Shown here in pieces: positions 8,760 to 17,400 of a DNA stretch of 26,988 nucleotides (position 1 is the stretch's first letter; every line of letters starts with the position of its first letter). A program made the translations under genes and the position numbers. The notes under the pieces are model-generated. The model saw only the letters and a program-made list of their open reading frames with translations. It searched no databases and had not been told where the DNA came from. This DNA is from Phallusia fumigata (Eukaryota > Chordata > Ascidiacea > Phlebobranchia > Ascidiidae): the NCBI GenBank assembly GCA_008931825.1, contig QXVZ01025816.1:1-26988 (forward strand), in the 5' to 3' direction.

Positions 8760-9905
8760 ATGCCTATTCGACCCAACAGCAATCCAAACATGGACATGCC
8801 AAATCGACCAATGCCATATATGGTGCCACCTGATTACAGAATCCACCAAATGAACAGAAGATTACAGGAAAGAATGGAGGACTGTGACAATCAGTGGTGG
8901 AACGCATTTGCTACAGAGTTTTTTGATGACAAAGCCACATTTACACTTTCCTTTTTTCTTGAAGATGGACTTAAGCGGTATACTATTGGGCGGACTCTGA
9001 TTCCACGCTTTTTTCGCACCATGTTTGACAGTGGCGTTGTTGACATGAACCTTGTGCTTAGACATCCAAAAGATTTTCCAAGTAATGCAGGAATAACTCT
9101 TGACTGTGAGCAAACAACCATGGTCATGCACCATGCCAAACCTGTTCCCACCAAAGTGTGTGCAGAAGGTCATTTGTGTGTGGACTTTATTGCTGATGAA
9201 CTCATGAGAATTAGATCTTGGCATTTTGCAATTCGGAGTCACTTGGAATATATTCCTAAACAAGCTCCAATGCAAAATCCAGGCATGTTGGAGGACTTGT
9301 GCAAAAACACAACCCGCCAAGGTCTTACATCAGCAATGCTTAACTATCTTAAAATGTGTGTGATTATTGAACCTATGAAAGAGCTAATGTCACGACAAAA
9401 AGCATGCAACATGGACCCAAGGGACTGTTTGAAAAGTTGTTTATTTCAAAAGTGGCAAAGAATGCTAAATCCACCCACAGATACTGCCCGTCCTGGCACT
9501 AAACGGCCATCCAGAAAGCGTAAAAACTCTGTAAATGCAAACCCAGTGAACACAGTGCAAGGACAGAAGAAAAAGGTCTTTACAACTTCTGATGTGATGA
9601 TGGTTGGGGAGCCCACGCTGATGGGAAGTGAATTCGGTGAAGATGATGAAAGAATGATAACTAGACTTGAAAATCAGTTTGATACTCCACTTCCAGTTAA
9701 ATCAGAAGATCATGACACGTCTGCTGCCAGTTTTCCAAGTGTTTCCTCTCCAACACATACACCATCCCAATGGCAGCAACCATCTACAAGCGTTCCATCA
9801 ACAATACAACAACAGGCTCCTCATGTAAAGAGCGAACCAGGCGATGTTTCAAGTAACTCCACGCCGCCACTGTACACAACTCCCCCACTATCAACAAGTA
9901 CTTGA
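8760..9905 (+). CDS. LDB: LIM-domain-binding protein (LDB/CLIM/NLI/Chip family)
   Basis: A single open frame of 381 aa. The N-terminal half (about 24-237) matches the LDB dimerisation domain, with YRIHQMNRRLQ, WWNAFATEFF, LEDGLKRYTIGRTLIPR, IRSWHFAIRSH, EPMKELMSRQK and DCLKSCLFQKWQRM. A basic nuclear localisation signal (KRPSRKRK) is at 248-255. The LIM-interaction domain is at about 278-308 (MMVGEPTLMG...DDERMITRLENQFD). The last 70 residues are Ser/Thr/Pro/Gln-rich and include two VKSE motifs (313-316 and 356-359) that fit the SUMO consensus. Known for the family: a nuclear scaffold that dimerises and bridges LIM-homeodomain, LMO and GATA factors, looping enhancers to promoters. Length is close to vertebrate LDB1/LDB2. 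There is no intron in the coding region; an upstream acceptor indicates a spliced 5' UTR or spliced leader. The start fits the family's short variable N terminus. Confidence 0.95.
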   Translation: MPIRPNSNPNMDMPNRPMPYMVPPDYRIHQMNRRLQERMEDCDNQWWNAFATEFFDDKATFTLSFFLEDGLKRYTIGRTLIPRFFRTMFDSGVVDMNLVLRHPKDFPSNAGITLDCEQTTMVMHHAKPVPTKVCAEGHLCVDFIADELMRIRSWHFAIRSHLEYIPKQAPMQNPGMLEDLCKNTTRQGLTSAMLNYLKMCVIIEPMKELMSRQKACNMDPRDCLKSCLFQKWQRMLNPPTDTARPGTKRPSRKRKNSVNANPVNTVQGQKKKVFTTSDVMMVGEPTLMGSEFGEDDERMITRLENQFDTPLPVKSEDHDTSAASFPSVSSPTHTPSQWQQPSTSVPSTIQQQAPHVKSEPGDVSSNSTPPLYTTPPLSTST

Positions 9906-10830
9906 AAGCAGAACTGTGAATGCTGAAGCCTAAAAAGAGTTACTCTTTACACAAAGAGTTGTGAAAAAGCAGCAGTTTGCTTTTAAAGAGCTTGGACTTT
10001 TGATAAGATGTTGTACATTAAACTTTTCGAGAACATTAAAAGTATTGTCATACAGGTTTTCAATTATGTCTGTGATTATTTTATCAAAATGCATGTTTGA
10101 ACCTGTCCAGTTAACTAGTAATCATCTTGCAGTACAACTACAACAACTGACAATATTATATTATTGCAACTACTTCTGAGGTGTGATGCTTTCATTGTTG
10201 TTGAATGTATCATTTTCCACATGTTNAGTATTGTCATACAGGTTTTCAATTATGTCTGTGATTATTTTATCAAAATGCATGTTTGAACCTGTCCAGTTAA
10301 CTAGTAATCATCTTGCAGTACAACTACAACAACTGACAATATTATATTATTGCAACTACTTCTGAGGTGTGATGCTTTCATTGTTGTTGAATGTATCATT
10401 TTCCACATGTTTTTGTTTTGGCCAGCTTTTGTAGTTGTTTATTATTGGCACTTTTTTTTACCTTTTTCATAGTTGTTGCCATTTTTTGCACCAGCAAATT
10501 TGACAAAAACACTCAGTAGTCCATGACTCAAAGTAACTTTACATTACAGTTATAGTTTGACCAAGTTTTAATTACAAATGCAGAAAATAGCATTACAAAC
10601 CAGTATAAAAAAATCTTCTTAAAACATGTGGCCACATAGGAGTTTATTGCCCAAAGCTATTTTGTTATACTTGAGCCACTGTCTTCTGCTTCTGACATGG
10701 TGAAATGCTTTTTGTGGCTGCAATCTGGTGCTTTAGCAGTGTTTTGTCTTTTTCTATTGCTTGTATCTTTTTGTTATTGGTGCTGCTTGTGTAACATATA
10801 TGTTGTCATTAAAACTGTTCTCAACCTGAA
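9906..10830 (+). other. Probable LDB 3' UTR
   Basis: AT-rich and non-coding; short frames at 9961-10179 and 10183-10365 run through the UTR and a gap duplication. ATTAAA signals occur at 10017-10022 and 10808-10813, the latter followed by GT-rich sequence. A 12 bp perfect palindrome (ATGTGGCCACAT) is at 10626-10637. The UTR end is inferred. Confidence 0.45.
10041..10411 (+). repeat. 185 bp direct repeat around the gap at 10226
   Basis: 10041-10225 and 10227-10411 are the same 185 bp sequence separated by one n. The first ends at the gap and the second begins after it, which is the pattern of an unmerged contig overlap. The real 3' UTR probably has one copy. Confidence 0.92.
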
Positions 10831-10849
10831 GTGTGTTTTAATGCTTTTA

Positions 10850-11708
10850 GATTAGAGGAGTACAATATGGATGAAACAATTTTAACTTACAACAGGGCCA
10901 CATTTATGCAATTGATTGTGGTTGGTCCACGTTCAGTGCCGTTTTCCCATGTCTATTGTATACGCGCACTGCCGCGGGCGTGTAGGTTGCTATTAACCAC
11001 TTTCTGATGGGAAATTACATATTCGTCCCAAAGACGACAGACGTCAATTACTGTTTGGCATTTTTCCGTCGATTTTCAACAGAAAGGTTATTGTAAAAAA
11101 GCGTTACAAATGTTTTTGTTGCAATGCACACGATCCACAAGTTAGTTGTACAGTCAGCGGGGCTTAAAAGGATTGTTTTCTAAAAACGTTGGCCCAGGTT
11201 ACACTGGAGCTAGTTTAAATATTTCCAGCGGTTGTCACACAAGGCAAGAGCCCACGTTCGCCTAAAAATAAGTCCAACGTGCAAAATTAATTCACCTAAT
11301 TTAAACTTACATAATTTTGTTAAAACAGCCCAAATCAGACCGGGATAAAATTGTGTCCTTTCTTTTTTCGGGTCTTGTCCTTCCAGACATGTTGCTTTTG
11401 GTTGACTATACGCAATTCGGAATTGATTATTTAGCACTTGATTTTCCAAAAATATATATTGAAAAAAGAAACTCTTTGTCTTGAAAAATCACTTGCTAAA
11501 CCTGTACCGTACACGAAAAAGCAATTTGAAAACGAAATCGTTCATGCGTTACAAACCGGGAGTTTTAGCCAGAGAAAAGCAGTTTGTTGAAGTCAGATAC
11601 CAAATGCAAAACTCGTTGTTAAAAGTTGAAACAAGCTCATTCGCCTTGCTCATTTGTAAAACGAGTTCCGTGTACCACACCTGCTTTGTATTTACTGGAC
11701 ATCTAAAG
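10850..11708 (+). promoter_or_regulatory. Probable promoter/5' region of the POLR1D-isoform-2-like gene
   Basis: No gene is supported. A CpG-rich patch at about 10930-11050 (including CGCGCACTGCCGCGGGCG) stands out from the AT-rich surroundings and may be the promoter. An open frame from 11481 runs into the coding exon, but similarity to the family starts only at the ATG at 11709. Confidence 0.35.
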
Positions 11709-13807
11709 ATGGATGAAAAAACTTTAGAAGAACTAGCAGTCGCCGAACTACTAAAAGAGGCAAAACGCGGGAGAGAGAGATCAGCAACTATGGGACCCAA
11801 AGGATGGTAGGATGTGTGTACTATTTTTTACTATCATGCAAAGCAGTTAACGATTTTTTTGCTGATTTACAATGCATGTGTGCATATGCATATTGTTTTT
11901 TGTGTTGTTATTATTGTAGCGGTAACGTCTAAAACTGCAGGGCCGCACGGTCCGCCCGGTTCAGCGCTCGGTCCGAGCGGCTTTGCAGTTTTAGACTTGC
12001 GAGAGCTGGACCGAGCAGCTTTGCAGTTTTTCAGGTGTATCTCACGAAAAAGCTTGCTGTTTCGCTCAGTACCGCAAATACGGAAGATAATGCATTTGAA
12101 TAGGGTAAAACTGGCAGTTTTTGTTATTACCGTTGACGGTTAGTGCTATTGGGGTCAGGGGGTGGGATTAGTAAGATAATTAAAAAATACAGATACAGTA
12201 AAACGAAGTACCAAGCGAACCAAGCAAACCAAGTAGTTTTTAAAGGCACCGGAACCTCCTCGTGCGACACCCTTGAATGCACTATTAAATGGGGGAAGCA
12301 CCTTGCCCACCATGCCATTTTAGAGGAACCCCTAGACCGAGCGACTTTGCAGTTTTAGAATTGCGAGAGGTGTACCGAGCGATGGACCGAGCAGCCCTGC
12401 AGTTTTAGATGGCACCCTTATTGTAGGCTAAATCCAATTATCCAACCTCACTACAATTTGGAAAAGGGTTATTTTGTGGACAATTTTTAACTGTTCAGCC
12501 TGTGCACAGATTTGCAAAATTTCCCCTGATTACTGATGTCACTTTCCAGTCAAATTCTTACTCTTAAACACCATCTGTGGGCATAAATTTATTCTAGATT
12601 GTGCTGCTTCACAGTTTCAATACATTGCCTGCTCGCAAAACATAGTAGAACAAAAGTGTTTTCACCAACTTTTAGTAAACTGAGCAAACCAACCTTCACA
12701 ACATATTTTTATGTTAAGTATTCCAGGCTTTCACAACCCTTTACCGACAAGCAAAACAATGCAATTTGTTCATATTATCATGCTGTTTTTTGTCTTAAAT
12801 TAAAACATTTACACGAAAAGGGCCACAAACTATGTGCAAAAGCATCTGATAAAAATTTACTGGTACTTTTAGAATTTAACCCAGTACTCTAAATCAGCTA
12901 AATTTGTTGAGATTTCAAATGATTTTGGATTTTTCTCTTTTTCGCACAAACAGGCTAAATTTTGCAAATTTTCCAGGGAAATTTGTGTATGTTAACAGGC
13001 TTACTGATAAACAATGCTGGTTTGGTCTACATCTATAGGATTGAGGTTATATTATCAGATAATTTTTTTAACATAAATAATTGTAATTATAACTCCCAAT
13101 AATATTTGTTGAATAAAAACATTAAACGAGATAAATAAAGAGGTGGAATTTCTATAACCTGTTAACTTTGTTTTTCAGGCAAAAGGAACTTGTACCATCT
13201 ACCAACAAACAATTTCTTAACCGAACTTTGTCTAGCGTCTTGCATTCTCAAAAAACTACAGAGGCAAAACTCAAGCGAATAAAAAATTCTAGAGAAGTTG
13301 AAAAAGATTCTAGCACAAACAAACGGCAAAGGCATGAATCAGAAGATAGCCCAAACAATAAGCAGCCAGAATCTTCAAGAGGATACTCATCAATACAGAG
13401 TCCAGAAAAATGCATGGAAGAAAAACCTGCTAATTCTCAAAAAAGGAAGTTTAGGGATGTGTTTGAAAAGTCTTCTAAACATCATAGGCAGAAAAAAACA
13501 AAGCAAAGTAAGTTTTTTTTGTGACATTTGGCCCACTGCACAGTGAATTTTTATTTTCTTATTGTGCCAACAAAATGTGTTAAGTTTACACAAAATTGGT
13601 TGTAAAATATGCCACTCCTACTATACTTTCTGTCAATGCTGTTGGAAATGATTTTGACAAAATTAATTCTCAATAAAATTACATCAGTAATTCTACGTGG
13701 CCGGTGGTGTCTGATTAACTGACTATTGTGAAAAGGATCACACTATATAAATGTTAAAAAAAAGTTCAATGAAATCTACAGGGAAACTTTCCAATGAGAG
13801 GTACTGA
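11709..13807 (+). CDS. POLR1D-isoform-2-like: Homologue of protein POLR1D isoform 2
   Basis: Exons 11709-11806, 13179-13507 and (less sure) 13782-13807 join with GT-AG introns to give 150 aa. The N-terminal part is diagnostic: AVAELLKEAKRGRERSATMGPKGW followed across the intron by KELVPSTNKQFLNRTL closely resembles the human POLR1D isoform 2 segment ending in GPMGW and continuing with STNKRFLINT. The Trp codon is split by the phase 2 first intron. The remainder is highly charged, rich in Lys, Ser, Arg and Gln, and probably disordered and nuclear (KRQRHE, KRKFRD, HHRQKKTK). In vertebrates this protein shares a locus with the AC19 subunit of RNA polymerases I and III but is not itself that subunit, and its role is unknown. 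I found no AC19-like coding in this window. The last exon adds eight codons (RKLSNERY) and a stop. Confidence 0.85.
11807..13178 (+). other. Intron 1 of the POLR1D-isoform-2-like gene
   Basis: The donor is GTAGGA at 11807 and the acceptor TTTTTCAG ends at 13178, phase 2. It carries the inverted-repeat element at 11928-12409. The rest is AT-rich; a 97-codon plus frame at 12599-12892 has no recognisable homology. Confidence 0.8.
11928..12409. mobile_element. 482 bp element with terminal inverted repeats and internal sub-repeats
   Basis: The ends are perfect 16 bp inverted repeats (TCTAAAACTGCAGGGC at 11928-11943 and its complement at 12394-12409), extending to about 26 bp with two mismatches. 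Inside, further copies of a GACCGAGC..CTTTGCAGTTTTAGA unit occur at about 11970-11996, 12009-12030 and 12335-12358, some followed by a TTGCGAGAG motif. The left end and the first internal copy form a hairpin with arms of about 26 bp. There is no transposase frame. I could not see a clear target-site duplication. It may be a non-autonomous DNA transposon (MITE); the superfamily is unknown. Confidence 0.6.
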
Positions 13808-14431
13808 TTTCTAAATTTGATTCAATTATCCCGCTGAGCTGCACGAACTGCATGATGGGTTACAATGATCAATTACTGCAGCAGGATACGGAGTTAACCA
13901 GGAAGTCGTTTCCCTGCACTTTGTTATCTTGCAACAGACGGCCACCAAACTTAGTAGAAATTTGTGTGGGAACTTGCTGCAGCTTAAAAAGTTTGCATGG
14001 CTTGAATAAGGTAGGGCCTTTTAGGAGTAGTACTCATGTCAGTTCAAGTATATTTTTGGAATCCTGTACTGGTGTGTTTACTTTTTTTTGGAGTAATTTT
14101 TTTATGCACATCAGTTTTAAACTTGTAATTTAAAAAGTACAAAACAATAGTTTTATAGTGTATGTTTAATCCTACTGGTCACTGAAAAAGTTTTTTTACC
14201 AGCTCAGATTACAGAATGGCTCGCCATTTATTAGAACTTTTGTAGATTCATTGACATTTCATGTTCATAATTACAATACTTGTCTTTAATGTACAAAACA
14301 TGTTTATCATGACTGTCATACACTTGTTAGCAGAAACGAGTGACTTAAACAGTTTCCTGCCCATTCCTAACTGACTAAATTCATGTTTACAGTCAGTGAA
14401 AGGTATTGTAGGTATGTGTTTAATGTTACAG
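13808..14431 (+). other. Interval between the POLR1D-like and syntaxin genes
   Basis: AT-rich, with no recognised gene. It should contain the 3' UTR of the POLR1D-like gene and the syntaxin promoter or 5' UTR intron. A plus frame at 13852-14133 and a minus frame at 14248-14580 are unsupported; the minus frame runs over syntaxin exon 1. A good acceptor (taatgttacag) ends at 14431, ten bases before the syntaxin ATG. Confidence 0.5.
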
Positions 14432-14441
14432 GGGTTTTGGT

Positions 14442-17400
14442 ATGATACGTGATCGCCTGCCTGACTTGCTGAGGCTATCACGACGAAACCCTTCCAAGTA
14501 TTATGAGCCTGAACATCATGAAGAAGTCCCAATGCCATTGGAGATGACAATGGTTTTAAGCAGGGTATGACACAAATCATAATTTATAAATAAATNACGA
14601 AACCCTTCCAAGTATTATGAGCCTGAACATCATGAAGAAGTCCCAATGCCATTGGAGATGACAATGGTTTTAAGCAGGGTACGACACAAATCATAATTTA
14701 TAAATAAATGAAATAAAATAAATTGTGGGGATTAAAGTTTTTTGACAGTGGTAAAAAGGTAGATTTTAACTTGTGTATGCCTTTTTTATAGAAGTTTGTG
14801 TATGCCTTTTTTTATAGAGATGTTATAGAAACATATTGAAACTTGAACTTATTGTTGTTGTTTTTAATATTTTTTTGGTTGTTGTTACATCTCTATGTGG
14901 TAAAGTTTTTATAACATTGTTTATGATATGCAACTTAGTTTGTTCTGTTATATACACCCAATAAAAAATAACATTTCACCTGAAAGTTTCTGAATGTGCT
15001 ATGCTTGCATACCTAAGCAGGGTAGTATTTTGAACCTGAAGTTTTAAAGTCTACTTTTTTATGTATGTTGCTGTTTTTGACAGGCAGAAAAGGTTCAAAA
15101 ATTTCTTCTGGAAATGGACAAAATGTTGCAGGAGTTACAACTTTATTATGGGGGAATGATTGCAAGTTCAACATCACAACCAGAACANTTTGACAGGCAG
15201 AAAAGGTTCAAAAATTTCTTCTGGAAATGGACAAAATGTTGCAGGAGTTACAACTTTATTATGGGGGAATGATTGCAAGTTCAACATCACAACCAGAACA
15301 GCGTAAACAAGTATAAACTACTTTGTTACTGCAAAAATGCGTATGATTTTTTTTTCCAAAATTATGGTTTTAATATTTTGGCAATCAACCTATTGCTATA
15401 TATTCATCTCAAAACAGCATCTTTTAAAAACATAAATGATTTTATTGTATTAACTGTGTTTTTTGTGTTAAATATGTAGTAGGTATGTGTTGTGTGGAAC
15501 ATTTCCTCTATTTTGTTACTGGTAACTATACTTTCATTTAAACAAAAAAGTATTTACATTTTTGCTGTATTTTTAGGTAGCTTCGACAATGAACCGATTT
15601 ACTGCCCTGACACGAAAAACCAGGTCCATCCTGCAACGAATGGATTTAACAGAGCAAGAAACAATCAAATATTATCAACCCGAAGCCACTACTGCAACAG
15701 TGCGTTGGAGTCAGAGTGAACCGAATGTTCAGGTGACTGAGGGCAGTGCAATAGATCTGTCGCAAAAGCCTTTCTTGAGGCATATGGGTTGTATTGAGTC
15801 TGAAATTCACAGAAATATTTGTGTAACAGTTCATTTTGCGACATTTCTGTTGGTGGATATTATTAACACTTTGGGTTGGAACTTTGAAGTTGCATGTTCT
15901 GTTGTGAATTAATAAACCAAAAGATGTGTTCAAAGTAGAATTGTACCAAACGAATGATTACAATCAAATTATTAAAAATAAAATGCTAAAACAATTTAAA
16001 TTAAAAACGACAACATAAGCTTTATTTAAAATAGAACAAAAAATTTTATTATTAATTCTAAAAACTAACTACATTCCAATAAATTTTCTATTTTGAACAC
16101 ACTTTACATTGTCCACACTGCCCAAGCCTAAAAAGTGTTTTTGTGTTTGCCAATGCTTGCTGTGTGACATACCTGTGTTATGTGAAAACATAACAATTTA
16201 GATTGAATACTCTCAATCTGTTTTACTAACAAGTGTGCCATTTTCTTGTTTGTTATGTGAACAAGTTTTTGAAATAATTTTAGTATTTACCTGCAGGTTT
16301 CATGGAAACGACCATCCCTTACAACCCTTCTCTCCTTATCACTACCTGCAGAAATTCGGATAAAGTTGACTTTGCATGGTGTTTTGTCGTTCAGGTATGT
16401 TAATATACTACAGTAGCACTTTTATACCAGGAATATTTGTTCTGTTTTATATTGTGTAGCAAAAGTTAAGCAACCACATAGAAAAAAAGTTTAGGGTGCT
16501 TAATTGAATTGTTTTTTTTTCTCCAAAGTTAAAACAGTTGCTACATGTGCAGGCTTGTAATACAGAAGAATAAATTAACCAACTTTTTATAGGGGTCTTT
16601 TTTTCTGAAGTTTATTTTTCCTATTGTTTTCTCAATTTTTTTTTCTTCTTCGGTTTGTCCACCTAGTTTTGGCATGTAATGTTTAGTAGGTGAAAATTTC
16701 ACAGTTGGAAGATATAGTCATTGAGATGTACCATCTGTTTTATGTGACCTTAATGGTTACCCTGCTAGCCCCCAAATATGGGTCAAAGTATAAAACAATG
16801 ACTGAATCAGATAATTTAGACAGTTTATAGAACATGCTATTGTGATGTATTGATTTACTTGTTTTACCACGTAGCCCCAGCAGTGCTACCTGCTATCTCC
16901 ATAAAGTTTCTAGTTTGGGCCATGGTAGTGTCTAAATCACTGATTCTCAATAAAAAGCAATAATAAATTTGTAAAAAATAAATACTACTTTATGTACATA
17001 TATGCATTCCTTTGCATGTGTTGGGACCCATGTGTTTCTGCATGTAGAAACATTTATGCCATGAAAAGTATAGATAACTGTGGGACATAAAAAAGGCAGT
17101 GAATATTTCTCATTTTTCCTAGAAAAAGAGTGTTCTGTATGAAAATGGAAATATGGTAAAAGACCCTTTTTTAGTTTTAGTTAGGTATTTGCGAAAAGCC
17201 TAAACTAGGAATGTGTCTAACTTAATGGGACACCTAAGCTTTTTTTACACTATCTAATATATAGTCCTGTGCACTGTGGCACATCATGTTTAACTAATAA
17301 TCTTTGTTACACCTATCAATAAACAACCAAAGTTTGCGAAAAATTGCAAATTCAGGGAATTTTTGTTGTACCAAATTTATGCATTAAAGTAGAAATATTT

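Noticed and set aside
8862..9320. 152-codon minus-strand frame
   Set aside because: It is the antisense shadow of the strongly supported LDB coding region.
11814..12143. A 109-codon frame with a hydrophobic start in the POLR1D-like intron
   Set aside because: Its second half is made of the inverted-repeat element, it begins in intron sequence, and it resembles no protein.
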